From assembly GCA_946537885.1 (NCBI GenBank), contig CAMNGC010000015.1, positions 1 through 55,844 of the forward strand: a stretch of DNA of 55,844 nt. Direction: 5' to 3'. The stretch is from an uncultured Clostridia bacterium. GTDB taxonomy: Bacteria > Bacillota > Clostridia > Saccharofermentanales > Saccharofermentanaceae. The position numbers and the translations under genes were made by a program. Positions 24,383 through 33,120 of this stretch are shown here, in pieces. The first letter of the stretch is position 1, and each line of letters starts with the position of its first letter. Below the pieces are notes generated by a model that was not told the origin of the DNA, did no database searches, and saw only the letters and a list, made by a program, of their open reading frames with translations.

Positions 24383-25153
24383 TCATCCCTCCGTATTCTT
24401 CTTGTATATTTCCCCGAGACCTTTTAAGGTCAGTTCATTGTCATAGATTATATTGTGTTTGCAGTGAGGTACTATGGATCCCGACAGACCGCCTGTGGCG
24501 ACGATCGGAATCTCTTCTCCCATCTCTTCCCATATTCTGTCGATAAGACCGTCCATCTGCGCAGCCTGCCCCATCACGATACCGCTCTTCATGCAGTCGA
24601 TGGTATTGCGCCCGATGATCTTCTTGGGCGCCTCAAGGCTGATTCGCGGCAACTGGGCTGTCCTGTTTACGAGTGAGTCCAAAGACACTCTGACGCCGGG
24701 GACGATCATGCCGCCGATATAATTGCGTTTGTTGTCTACGACGCTTAAAGTTGTTGCAGTTCCCATGTCGATCATGATCAGGGGAGCGCCGTAGTATTTG
24801 ATCCCCGCCACGGCATTTACGATAAGGTCTGCGCCGACCTGGGCGGGATTATCCATCAGTATGTTAAGTCCTGTCTTGATTCCGGGACCTACCAGCATAG
24901 GCTCTTTACGCAGGAGCTTCTTGATGGCAGCCGTCATGATGATGTTGAGCGGAGGCACCACCGAGGCAACGATGGCCCCGGTGATGCTCTCACTGTCAAC
25001 CTTATATAATTCCAAAAGCGTGCTCAGCTGTACAACGTATTCCAATTCGGTCTTGGAGGCATCTGTTGATACTCTCTCTGCGAAGATCACGTTCTCGTCT
25101 TCAATACAGCCTATGACTATGTTTGTATTTCCGATGTCTACAGCTAAGATCAT
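24383..25153 (-). CDS. coaX: Type III pantothenate kinase
   Basis: A 256-residue CoaX enzyme that phosphorylates pantothenate, the first step of CoA synthesis. ASKHA-fold motifs are visible: MILAVDIGNTNIVIG (phosphate 1), LVGPGIKTGL, QVGADLIVNAVAG with the catalytic Asp, and IMIDMGTATTLSVVD (phosphate 2), plus GGMIVPGVRVSLDSL. This type works with potassium and is not feedback-inhibited by CoA. It is flanked by the transporter (67 bases before) and coaBC (three bases after). The operon lets the cell turn imported pantothenate into 4-phosphopantetheine; no panB, panC or panE is in the window. Confidence 0.97.
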   Translation of the reverse strand: MILAVDIGNTNIVIGCIEDENVIFAERVSTDASKTELEYVVQLSTLLELYKVDSESITGAIVASVVPPLNIIMTAAIKKLLRKEPMLVGPGIKTGLNILMDNPAQVGADLIVNAVAGIKYYGAPLIMIDMGTATTLSVVDNKRNYIGGMIVPGVRVSLDSLVNRTAQLPRISLEAPKKIIGRNTIDCMKSGIVMGQAAQMDGLIDRIWEEMGEEIPIVATGGLSGSIVPHCKHNIIYDNELTLKGLGEIYKKNTEG

Positions 25154-25219
25154 TGTATTGTACTCTCCGTATCTTTTGGTCTTATTGTCTTATGTGTATT
25201 GTATCAAAAAGTCTTATTA

Positions 25220-26068
25220 TCAGGCCTTTGCCGACTCTGTCTCCTGCTGCTTACGGACATCGTAAGTAGGGATAACATGTACGAGTGCAGTGCTTACGGC
25301 TGCGACGATGATCGCTGCTACTACCGCCTCGATGATTCCGTTAAAGGTTACAACGCCCATAACGACGCCCATAACCTCATCTGCGGCTTTCTCAAGGGCA
25401 TTGGCATAAGCGTGCTTGTAGAGGATATAGATACCGCTCATTACGAAAAGTGTATTGGTGAAAGCGCCCGTAAGGCCCGCATAGATGTAGCTGACAGTAG
25501 CGGATGTCTTCTTATATGTTATGAAGTAGAGCAGAACAAAGAGCGCTACGGCTACCAATGCACCGATGATGCTGCCGGAAACCTTGTTGATGCTGTCGAT
25601 CCTGCGGATGAGATAGGCTCTGATGGCGACGCCGATGATGATGCCGGCCAGAGCATTAACGATGATCTTACCGATCTTGCTCTCATTCTTTACAAGCCAC
25701 TTAACGAAAATGAATACAAAGTAGGGAACAATACCTACGAGTATTCTCGGAACGAAGCAGATATAGATGCTTCGAGGGATACCGGACCAGCCGAGCTTAT
25801 CGAAAGCGAGCACAGGCGAGAAAACGAATGCAGATGCAGTCGCTGCCTTAAAGGTGTTGTTGATAAAGCTTGTGAGTCCGAATAAGAATCCGAGCGCTGC
25901 GCCCTTCTTAGGTCCCAAGAACAATGCGCCGATGATTACCGGAATGTGGATGATGGTCGCATTGATGACTCCGAGAGGGATAAAGCCCAGATTGGTGAAT
26001 GCCATCAAAAGGATGATAGCGGCGAAAAGTGCAAAGAGCACCATTTCTCTGGTTTTGTCATTTTTCAT
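25220..26068 (-). CDS. ECF transporter S component, probably pantothenate-specific
   Basis: A 282-residue membrane protein of the ECF-type substrate-binding (S) components. It starts with the family pattern MVLFALFAAIILLMAFTNLGFIPLG followed by INATIIHIPVIIGALFLGPKKGAALGFLFGL, and has about six TM helices; a middle loop and C-terminal extension make it longer than a minimal S unit (about 190). The energising EcfA/EcfT genes are not nearby, as usual for group II systems with a shared module. Its place directly before coaX and coaBC argues strongly for pantothenate (PanT). I chose ATG 26068 after GGAGAATTGA; the frame is open to 26176 but upstream codons include the promoter. Confidence 0.88.
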   Translation of the reverse strand: MKNDKTREMVLFALFAAIILLMAFTNLGFIPLGVINATIIHIPVIIGALFLGPKKGAALGFLFGLTSFINNTFKAATASAFVFSPVLAFDKLGWSGIPRSIYICFVPRILVGIVPYFVFIFVKWLVKNESKIGKIIVNALAGIIIGVAIRAYLIRRIDSINKVSGSIIGALVAVALFVLLYFITYKKTSATVSYIYAGLTGAFTNTLFVMSGIYILYKHAYANALEKAADEVMGVVMGVVTFNGIIEAVVAAIIVAAVSTALVHVIPTYDVRKQQETESAKA

Positions 26069-26116
26069 ATTCAATTCTCCTGTTATTATTCTCTGTCGAG
26101 ATACAATACAGTTTTC

Positions 26117-26144
26117 ATTATAAAGCCTTTTGCCCCATTTACAA
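26117..26144 (-). promoter_or_regulatory. Promoter of the pantothenate operon
   Basis: On the minus strand TTGTAA (26139-26144) and TATAAT (26117-26122) are 16 bases apart, a good sigma-A type match, 48 bases before the transporter ATG. Confidence 0.65.
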
Positions 26145-26242
26145 CATTTCGATGAAATAATCGATAATTTGCCCATTCGAAAAGCTTTTTCTGTTAAGAT
26201 TTAAGCATAAATACAACAAATAAACCGGAGGTGGCTTTGATC

Positions 26243-27142
26243 ATGGAAATCTTGAAATACGGTAAAGCAATCTGCTACTCAGGTTATCGTAAAGGGCAGT
26301 CCCCGAAGGGCTTATGCCCAAGTAAGGAACAGGTCGCAGAGGATATCGACATCCTATATAAAGACGGCTACGACTACATAAGAATGTACGATCCCAACCT
26401 CCACGCCCAATATGCTCTTGAAGTGATCAAAGAGAGGGATCTTCCCATCAAGTGCATCATCGGCATCGATTCTGATCCCGAGAGCAACAACCCGAACTGT
26501 CAGTTTGAGAAGCAGGATTATAGTGACGCACAGCTCGAGGCAAACAAGATCCGTAACGACGGCGAAGTGGACAAACTGATCGAGCTTGTTTCCCTTTTCC
26601 CCGATCAGGTGGCGGCAGTCTCTGTCGGCAACGAGAATACCCCCGTCTGGGGCGCTCACATGGTAAGTGAGGACAGGCTCGTGGAGCATGCCCGTAAACT
26701 TAAGGCTGCACTCGGGAAGCCCGTCACCTTCTGTGAAGGCTACCTGGAATGGTTATCTCTTGATAAGCTCGTCAAGGAGGTCGATTTTATCAGCATTCAC
26801 AGCTATCCCTATCACACTCCCACGGCACCCGCGGACGCTCTTGCCTACAATAAGGAACATTTCTACGATATGAAGAAACGGCATCCGGATATGCAGGTCA
26901 TCTTTACCGAGTTGGGATGGTCCACAAGCCGCATCCCCTTGACGATCATGGAGAACGGCAAGCCTCGCGAGTCAGTGGAGGTGGCATCAAGATACATCGC
27001 CGAAGTTAAGGAATGGTTTGAAGAAGAGAAGATCATCGGATTTATTTTCGAGGCGTTTGATGAACTCTGGAAGGGCGAGAAGCCGGAGTCGTCGGAATGT
27101 AATTTCGGTCTTTATAATGAGGACAGAGAACCTAAGTGGTAA
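26243..27142 (+). CDS. GH17-like beta-1,3-glucan hydrolase or transglycosylase
   Basis: A 299-residue TIM-barrel protein resembling bacterial glycoside hydrolase family 17 (beta-1,3-glucanases and glucosyltransferases). The start KAICYSGYRKGQSPKGLCPS is typical; the acid/base Glu lies in AAVSVGNEN and the nucleophile in VIFTELGWSTS, followed by FEAFDELWKG. It has no signal peptide, so it should act inside the cell, on imported oligosaccharides, unlike the secreted GH16 at 11889. ATG 26243 follows CGGAGG at a spacing of 11; GTG 26231 and TTG 26237 are possible but less good. Substrate preference cannot be read, but beta-1,3-glucan fragments are the family norm. Confidence 0.88.
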   Translation: MEILKYGKAICYSGYRKGQSPKGLCPSKEQVAEDIDILYKDGYDYIRMYDPNLHAQYALEVIKERDLPIKCIIGIDSDPESNNPNCQFEKQDYSDAQLEANKIRNDGEVDKLIELVSLFPDQVAAVSVGNENTPVWGAHMVSEDRLVEHARKLKAALGKPVTFCEGYLEWLSLDKLVKEVDFISIHSYPYHTPTAPADALAYNKEHFYDMKKRHPDMQVIFTELGWSTSRIPLTIMENGKPRESVEVASRYIAEVKEWFEEEKIIGFIFEAFDELWKGEKPESSECNFGLYNEDREPKW

Positions 27143-27173
27143 CAGGCGGTATCGAGGGTTGCCACTTATCAAA

Positions 27174-27217
27174 TCACGCCTTATATGGTAATCTTTTTAA
27201 GTCCGCATAAGGCGTGA
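27174..27217 (+). promoter_or_regulatory. Hairpin in the thrH leader
   Basis: A perfect 11-bp stem (TCACGCCTTAT with ATAAGGCGTGA) encloses 22 bases that include ATCTTTTTAAG. It lies 17 bases before the thrH ATG. Just upstream AAGTGG...CCACTT (27135-27168) can form a second, weaker stem that overlaps the end of the GH17-like gene. It could be an inefficient terminator or a regulatory leader. Confidence 0.45.
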
Positions 27218-27234
27218 CACGAGAGGAAAATAAT

Positions 27235-27834
27235 ATGAACATTGTATGTCTTGATATGGAAGGGGTACTCGTACCCGAGATATGGATCGCTTTCTCTGAG
27301 GCATCGGGCATTCCCGAGCTTAAGAGGACTACAAGGGATGAACCCGATTATGACAAGCTCATGAGATGGCGTCTGGGGATCTTAAAGGAGCATGGTCTCG
27401 GTCTTAAGCAGATCCAGGAGACCATCGCGGGGATCGATCCGCTTCCCGGAGCCAAGGAGTTTCTCGATGAACTCCGTCGCGATACACAGGTGATCATCTT
27501 AAGTGATACTTTCGAACAATTCGCTATGCCGCTGATGGCAAAGCTCGGATATCCCACTCTCTTCTGCAATACTCTTGAGGTGGCAGATGACGGAGAGATC
27601 ACGGGCTTTAAGATGAGGATCGAGCAGAGCAAGCTTACTACCGTAAAAGCGCTTCAGTCTATCGGTTATGATACTATTGCGGCAGGCGACAGCTATAACG
27701 ACCTCGGCATGATCAGAGCAAGCAAGGCCGGCTTCCTTTTCCGGAGCACGGATAAGATCAAGGCCGATAATCCTGATCTTCCGGCTTTCGAGGGATTCGA
27801 CGAATTCCTGGCAGCCATCAAGGCGGCACTCTGA
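27235..27834 (+). CDS. thrH: ThrH: phosphoserine phosphatase / homoserine phosphotransferase
   Basis: A 199-residue HAD-superfamily enzyme closest in pattern to ThrH, which dephosphorylates phosphoserine and can move the phosphate to homoserine. HAD motif 1 is CLDMEGVLVPE, with Glu after the first Asp and no T as typical of ThrH; motif 2 is IILSDTFEQFA; the Lys region is SKLTTVKALQ; motif 4 is AGDSYNDLGM. The small cap between motifs 1 and 2 matches the PSP type. Length fits (about 205). It is preceded by a hairpin leader and followed 24 bases later by an alcohol-dehydrogenase-like gene. Confidence 0.9.
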   Translation: MNIVCLDMEGVLVPEIWIAFSEASGIPELKRTTRDEPDYDKLMRWRLGILKEHGLGLKQIQETIAGIDPLPGAKEFLDELRRDTQVIILSDTFEQFAMPLMAKLGYPTLFCNTLEVADDGEITGFKMRIEQSKLTTVKALQSIGYDTIAAGDSYNDLGMIRASKAGFLFRSTDKIKADNPDLPAFEGFDEFLAAIKAAL

Positions 27835-27858
27835 GAAAGACGGCAGAGAAGAGGGAAT

Positions 27859-29070
27859 ATGGCATCAGGAAGCAGATATATAAAATATGCGCAGAAGACC
27901 GAGACGGAGCCCCAGAGCATCTATCTCGACAGCAGTTCTGCTTTTAAGGTGGTCGACGAGCTCAAAAGGCTGGGGACCAGACGCATTCTTCTGATCTGCG
28001 ATAAAGTTGTAAGGAAATACAAGAATTTCGAGGATCTGGCTTCCTTCTATGCCAAGGAAGGTTTCAGACTCTTCTATTACTATCGTAATGACCACACGGT
28101 AACGGACAGGGATATAGAAGAAGGCCTCAGGGTCTATAATGAATTCAACTGTGATACCATAATCACTGCCGGCGGCGCCGATGATATAAACTGCGGCAAG
28201 TTAGTCGCGGCGGCGGCCATAAATCCGGTGAAGCATCCCACCGAATTTGAGGGCATCGATAAGCTTAAGCACGATATTTCCGTCCTTTGCTGCATTGTTA
28301 CCGACAACAGTGAGACCTGTTCTTCCCCCATAGCGGAGTTCCGTGACAGCAGCAGCGGGAGATGGGTCACATGCGTGAGTTCGTACCTGGTTCCGCAGAT
28401 CGCCGTTATCGATACTGATTTCTCCATCAGGACTGAGCCGGCGGTATGTGAATCGACGGCGCTCCAGTCCTTGGCATCGGCGATTGAAGCCTATCTGAGC
28501 CCGACATCGGACGAGTATCCGCAGTATAAGGCGGATGCTCTGAACAGTTGCATAAACATTTTCGATAATGTTGAGAAGATGAGTAATAATCCTTCCGATA
28601 CATATCTGCGCCGCATATGCGCCGTCGGAGGGATGTATGCGGGATTAGCAATGCGTAAGACAGGTCTGGGAGAGGCGCACATCCTGATGCATTGCTGTGC
28701 ATCCAAGTATTCCACGGGACACGCTGTCGGGCTTAACAGACTTTTCCCGAGATTCCTTCGCGCCCAGATCGCCACACATCCTTCAAAGGGTTATGCGGCT
28801 CTTGCCAAGGAGCTTCATATGTGTACTTTGAATCTGGAGGACGAAGAGGCGGCTCAGGTGTTAGCTGACAGAGTGGACAGGCTTTTCTCGAGATACAGGG
28901 ATATCACTGAGCTCCCGATCATAAGCGAATCGGATGCCAAGAAGATCGCGTCAGAGGCTGATAAGGAAGCGGCGGTTTTCGGTATACCCGGGGCTCTCAC
29001 GGTAGACATCATGACAAGGGTTCTTCTGGAAGCGTCAGAAGAGGCACAGAACGAGATAAACAGACGATGA
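27859..29070 (+). CDS. Iron-containing alcohol dehydrogenase-like protein with degenerate metal site
   Basis: A 403-residue protein with the iron-ADH/DHQ-synthase fold. The dinucleotide region is present (RRILLICDKVVRKY, DTIITAGGADDINCGK) but the usual GGGSxxD is changed to GGADDIN. The first metal block, normally D-x-x-x-H before A-I-E-A-Y, reads LQSLASAIEAYLS here, so both the Asp and His ligands are lost; the later His residues (HILMHCCASKYSTGHAVG) remain. It therefore may bind a different metal, use another chemistry or be non-catalytic. It is one base short of overlapping the CCA enzyme (ATGA). AGAGGGA precedes ATG 27859. Function unknown despite the fold. Confidence 0.8.
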   Translation: MASGSRYIKYAQKTETEPQSIYLDSSSAFKVVDELKRLGTRRILLICDKVVRKYKNFEDLASFYAKEGFRLFYYYRNDHTVTDRDIEEGLRVYNEFNCDTIITAGGADDINCGKLVAAAAINPVKHPTEFEGIDKLKHDISVLCCIVTDNSETCSSPIAEFRDSSSGRWVTCVSSYLVPQIAVIDTDFSIRTEPAVCESTALQSLASAIEAYLSPTSDEYPQYKADALNSCINIFDNVEKMSNNPSDTYLRRICAVGGMYAGLAMRKTGLGEAHILMHCCASKYSTGHAVGLNRLFPRFLRAQIATHPSKGYAALAKELHMCTLNLEDEEAAQVLADRVDRLFSRYRDITELPIISESDAKKIASEADKEAAVFGIPGALTVDIMTRVLLEASEEAQNEINRR

Positions 29071-30452
29071 GAACAAATACAGATTACAGTGCATATATAC
29101 CCGAATACTGTCAGTTGGTACTCGGTATTCTTAACGACTCGGGCTATGAGGCTTACGTGGTCGGAGGAGCCGTGCGTGACATTATCGCGGGAGAAGTGCC
29201 GGCTGATTACGACCTGGCAACTTCTGCTCTGCCCGAGGAAGTTTCCAAGGCGATGAGAGATGCGGGCATCAAATCCATAATGGATCATGCGGCAAAGCAC
29301 GGGACTATCACCGTTATGGCAGACGGGCACAGCGTAGAGATAACCACTTTCAGGACAGACGGAGAGTATAGCGACAACAGAAGACCGGATAGTGTGAGCT
29401 TTACCCGCAGTCTCGAGACGGATGCTGCCAGAAGAGATTTTACGGTAAATTCACTCTATCTGAGCGCTGACGGCATTATCAAGGATCCCATGAAGGGAGA
29501 AGATGACATTGAAGCGGGCCTTCTTCGGGCAGTGGGAAAACCGGAACTCAGATTCGCAGAGGACGCGCTCCGCATACTGAGAGCTCTGAGGCTGGCATCT
29601 ACCAAGGGCTTTATGATCGAAAAGGCAACGGCTGAGGCAATGAGAGAACATGCTCCCTTGCTCAAGAATATCTCAGGTGAGAGGATACATGCCGAGCTGA
29701 CAGGTATCGTGACCGGAAAATATGCATCCGATGTTATCCGAGAATATGTGGATATCCTGGGGGTAATAATCCCGGAACTCCTTCCGATGAAAGGTTTTGA
29801 TCAACATTCTGTCTACCATCATCTTGATGTTCTTGAGCATACCCTGGCAGTTCTTGATGGAATCCCCTTGGAGGAGGACGGAAGGCGAAGTGAGGAACTT
29901 GCCCTGGCTGCGCTTTTCCATGATATCGGCAAACCCGAGACCTTCTATATAGATAAGAAGGGGGCAGGCCACATGGATGATCATCCCGAGGCAGGCTGCC
30001 GTATCGCCGGTAGGGTCGCAGACGAGCTGAGGTTCTCTAATCATCTGAAAGAAAATCTCCTGCAGCTGATACTGCTTCACGATGAATTTGTCGCGCCCGA
30101 CAGAATATCAGTCCATAGGCTGATGGTCAGTTATCCTGCGGCTTTCCTGGATAAGCTCGCGATCTTGCAACGCGCTGATATCCTTGCGCATTCGGAGCTT
30201 GGAAGGCAGAGGATAAAACGCCTCGAGGCCATTACCGGACTTCGCGCGGAGCTGACGGCAGAGGGGGCCTGTCTCTCGATAAGAGAGCTTAAGATAAGCG
30301 GTGATGACCTGGTGGCAGCGGGGATCCCTGCCGGTCACAAGATCGGCGAGAGCCTTCGTATGCTGATGAATGCGGTGATCGAAGAGAGGATTTCCAATGA
30401 TAAGGATGAGCTCATCGGTTATGCGATGAAGCTTTTTCGCGAAAATGAGTGA
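29067..30452 (+). CDS. cca: CCA-adding tRNA nucleotidyltransferase with HD domain
   Basis: A 461-residue class II nucleotidyltransferase that builds or repairs the 3-prime CCA of tRNAs. The catalytic core is YVVGGAVRDIIAG with the metal DYDLATSA; then ITTFRTDGEY, RRDFTVNSLYL, RFAEDALRILRALRLAS and the template-recognition ISGERIHAEL. Residues about 240-310 carry an HD metal-dependent phosphohydrolase domain (HLDVLEHTL, ALFHDIGKPETF, HPEAGCRIA), as in many Firmicutes CCA enzymes. Its start overlaps the previous stop as ATGA. Essential housekeeping gene; nothing odd in the motifs. Confidence 0.95.
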   Translation: MRTNTDYSAYIPEYCQLVLGILNDSGYEAYVVGGAVRDIIAGEVPADYDLATSALPEEVSKAMRDAGIKSIMDHAAKHGTITVMADGHSVEITTFRTDGEYSDNRRPDSVSFTRSLETDAARRDFTVNSLYLSADGIIKDPMKGEDDIEAGLLRAVGKPELRFAEDALRILRALRLASTKGFMIEKATAEAMREHAPLLKNISGERIHAELTGIVTGKYASDVIREYVDILGVIIPELLPMKGFDQHSVYHHLDVLEHTLAVLDGIPLEEDGRRSEELALAALFHDIGKPETFYIDKKGAGHMDDHPEAGCRIAGRVADELRFSNHLKENLLQLILLHDEFVAPDRISVHRLMVSYPAAFLDKLAILQRADILAHSELGRQRIKRLEAITGLRAELTAEGACLSIRELKISGDDLVAAGIPAGHKIGESLRMLMNAVIEERISNDKDELIGYAMKLFRENE

Positions 30453-30513
30453 AATACGACAAAATTGTTGCGAAAAATTGTAATAATTATATACAAATAA
30501 GGCAAATCCGCGG

Positions 30514-30519
30514 TATAAT
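30514..30519 (+). promoter_or_regulatory. -10 box for the pilin-like gene
   Basis: A perfect TATAAT lies 46 bases before the ATG at 30565, in an A/T-rich gap after cca. No strong -35. Confidence 0.55.
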
Positions 30520-30564
30520 TACCATATATGTTAAGCACTTGCGATGCTTTTGGGGGAGAATACC

Positions 30565-31200
30565 ATGAAGAGGTCGAACAAAGCAGGTTATACGCTTCTT
30601 GAACTTATAACAGTGGTCGCGATCATTGTAATCTTGGCCGGTGCTGCAAGTTACGGAATCGTCAGTTCAATAACAAATTACAAATCGCATGCGGCAGCGA
30701 ATGCGGAACACAACAATCAATTCGAGGGGCTGGCTCAGGAGGCGCTTGATCAGTATGAAGCGCCGGGTGTTAATACGGCTACTCCTACTCCCAGATTCAC
30801 ACCGACGCCTGTCCCGACAAACACGCCGTTCCCAACCAATTCGCCTACTCCCGCATATAATTCTCCTACGCCCACGCCCGGTAACGGTGGCGGCGGCGGT
30901 GGCGGCGGAAACATCAGCGGTTCTGCCAGCCTCAATTGCTGGAATGACAACAGCGGAGCACTCTCGGTAAGCGGCAACGGCCCGATCCAGTCCGCAACCA
31001 TCACATTCCCTGCAGGCTATTCGCTCAGCATAGGAAGCTGTGACTGGAGATACAGCGTAAACTATAGCGGAGGTAACTCCTTTACGCTTACCTGGAACGG
31101 CAATGATTCGCCTCAGAGTTCTATTCAGGTATATAACCTCAGTTGGACACCCAATTCGAGACCTTCGAGCCTGAATGTCAGCCTGACCGGTGCAAATTGA
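30565..31200 (+). CDS. Type IV pilin-like secreted protein with PT linker and beta domain
   Basis: A 211-residue protein with a type IV prepilin N-terminus: basic start, GYTLLELITVVAIIVILAG with the conserved Glu at position +5, then an exposed part. A Pro/Thr linker (residues about 70-110) leads to a Gly run and a C-terminal beta-rich module with Trp (SLNCWNDNSGALSVSG, DWRYSVNYSGG, LSWTPNSRPSSLNVSLTG). The module looks like a small carbohydrate-binding or adhesive domain but I cannot name a family. ATG 30565 follows GGGGGAGAATACC. No other pilus genes are in the window, so it may be a lone pseudopilin or be exported by a distant system. PT linkers of this kind recur in the GH5 and 1026-aa surface proteins. 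Confidence 0.8.
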   Translation: MKRSNKAGYTLLELITVVAIIVILAGAASYGIVSSITNYKSHAAANAEHNNQFEGLAQEALDQYEAPGVNTATPTPRFTPTPVPTNTPFPTNSPTPAYNSPTPTPGNGGGGGGGGNISGSASLNCWNDNSGALSVSGNGPIQSATITFPAGYSLSIGSCDWRYSVNYSGGNSFTLTWNGNDSPQSSIQVYNLSWTPNSRPSSLNVSLTGAN

Positions 31201-31218
31201 TATTATTGAGATGATCAA

Positions 31219-31250
31219 GAGAGGCTACTCGAAGGAGTAGCCTCTTTCTT
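31219..31250 (+). terminator. Rho-independent terminator after the pilin-like gene
   Basis: Perfect arms GAGGCTACTC and GAGTAGCCTC with a four-base loop, then TTTCTT. Confidence 0.92.
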
Positions 31251-31380
31251 ATGTAACAAATGTTTACATATTCACAAATTATTAAACAAGAAGGTAATTT
31301 TTTTTGATATTTGGTGTTATAATAAGCGCGTAGGCTTGCGAGGGTCTGCATTCAGTTAAGTCAATTAGGAGTTGAACACT

Positions 31381-33102
31381 ATGAAGAAGTGTCCTGTATG
31401 TGGAGTAATGATGGGCGATAATGTAGCCCGTTGTTCAATGTGTAAATACGATTTCCAGAAGGCATCTCAGGGAGAGACGGATAATGCCGTAGCCGAAGCT
31501 CAGAAGGTATTGTCTCAGAAGGAAGAAGAGAACCTGGCCAGAGCAGAAGCGAAGAAGTCTGAAGAAGAGAAGCATCTGGCAGAGATCAGAGAGAAGATCA
31601 ACAGAGAGATCAACACTTTGACAGCTCAGTTCGAATCCGAGAAGCTGAGATTGGACGCTGAATATGCTGCAATGCAGAAGCAGGCAATTGACGAGAAACT
31701 GAAGCTTGAAGAAGAACTGAATATCACAAGAAATGCAGTTGAAGCTGAAAGAAAGAAGATCGATCAGGCTCGTGCGGACGGTGAGAAGATCCGTCAGCAG
31801 AGGATCGATGAGGGTGAAAGCAAGTATCAGGAGATGATCCAGCTGGCCGAGAAGGAACAGCAGCGGATCCTCGAGGATGCGCAGAGGCAGACCGAGCAGC
31901 TCGCTATTCAGGTTGAGAAAGAGTATGCAGAAGCTATTAATAAGAGAGATGCGGTAGTTGCAGAAGCAACAGAGCTGCAGGCTTATCTTGATAATTCCGA
32001 TGCCATCAAGCGCGAGAAGGAAGAGGAGATCCTTGCCAAAGACAAGGAGATCCAGTCCCGTGTTGATGAGTTGAAATCCAAGGAAGAGGAAGTCAGAGCC
32101 ACGGAGCAGCAGATAGAACAGCTCCAGAAGGACTTCGAGCTCGAGAAGGAAAGACTCGAGAAAGAGGGTCGCCAGATCGCCGAAGCCCAGGCAGGTGAGG
32201 CTCTTAAGGCTAAGGAGCAGGCAGAAGCTGAGCGCGAGCAGATCAACAAGGAACGTGATATGATCATTGCCGAGCTCGAGCAGAGAAGAAATGATGCTCA
32301 GGCAGAGCTTGACGGTCTGGTAGAGCAGGCCAAGCAGGTAATTGCAGAGGCCGAAGAAGCCGGCAAGCAGCGCGATGAGATCATGGCTGTAGTAGAAGAG
32401 GCTCAGCAGGTTGCCGCTCAGAAAGAGGAGCTCGAGAAACAGATCGAAGAAGAGAAGGCAGGCATGGAGAAGACTCGTGCCGAGTATGATGATAAGATCG
32501 CCGATTATGAGCGCCAGATGAATGAATGGTCAGACCAGATCTCTTCCATCAAGGATGAATATGATCAGGCTCAGAGGATCATTGCCGATTCCAAGAATGC
32601 GGAAGTTCAGGCTCATGCCGTTGCTGAAGAGATCATCCTCGACGCAGAGAAGAGATCGGTTTTCCTTAAGGAAGCTGCTCTTACCGAGAGCGCGAAGGGC
32701 GAGTATCTGAAGCAGATCCAGGAGAAGGATCAGAAGATCGAGGAGATGGAAATGGAAAAGGCTGAACTTGATAAGAAGATTAAATCACTTGAGGACTCTA
32801 TTGCTACGCTTGAGAAGAAGGCTCAGTCAGGGGCTTTCGGCGGCGAGTCATCCGGACCTAAGGAGTACAGCGTGGAGATCGTTCCTCACAACAGCTCCGC
32901 AGAAGTCGATGTTGACGGTATCAACAGTGTACTGAAGAAGAAGGCCGGCGAGGGCTGGAAGCTCACATCGGTAATCAACGATGAGGGCGGTAAGCTTCAG
33001 TCTTCCCTCGGCGGTGACGCCTCAAGCGGCTCGCTTGCTGTCGGTGCTTTCACAAGCAAGGAAGACAGAGTCATCCTTATTTTCGAGAGGCCGAAGAAGT
33101 AA
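31381..33102 (+). CDS. Zinc-ribbon coiled-coil protein with DUF4177-like end
   Basis: A 573-residue soluble protein in three parts. Residues 1-25 are a zinc ribbon (KCPVCGVMM ... RCSMCKYDF, two CxxC). Residues about 30-475 are one long coiled coil of Glu, Lys, Gln and Ala heptads. The last 85 residues (EYSVEIVPHNSSAEVDVDG ... WKLTSVINDEGG ... RVILIFERPKK) look like DUF4177, a small alpha/beta domain found alone in many Firmicutes. ATG 31381 follows TTAGGAG; a TATAAT lies at 31318-31323. The long rod joining a metal-binding head to a small globular end suggests a scaffold or spacer in the cytoplasm. No enzyme function is seen. Confidence 0.85.
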   Translation: MKKCPVCGVMMGDNVARCSMCKYDFQKASQGETDNAVAEAQKVLSQKEEENLARAEAKKSEEEKHLAEIREKINREINTLTAQFESEKLRLDAEYAAMQKQAIDEKLKLEEELNITRNAVEAERKKIDQARADGEKIRQQRIDEGESKYQEMIQLAEKEQQRILEDAQRQTEQLAIQVEKEYAEAINKRDAVVAEATELQAYLDNSDAIKREKEEEILAKDKEIQSRVDELKSKEEEVRATEQQIEQLQKDFELEKERLEKEGRQIAEAQAGEALKAKEQAEAEREQINKERDMIIAELEQRRNDAQAELDGLVEQAKQVIAEAEEAGKQRDEIMAVVEEAQQVAAQKEELEKQIEEEKAGMEKTRAEYDDKIADYERQMNEWSDQISSIKDEYDQAQRIIADSKNAEVQAHAVAEEIILDAEKRSVFLKEAALTESAKGEYLKQIQEKDQKIEEMEMEKAELDKKIKSLEDSIATLEKKAQSGAFGGESSGPKEYSVEIVPHNSSAEVDVDGINSVLKKKAGEGWKLTSVINDEGGKLQSSLGGDASSGSLAVGAFTSKEDRVILIFERPKK

Positions 33103-33120
33103 TCGCTACAAGGAAAAGAC

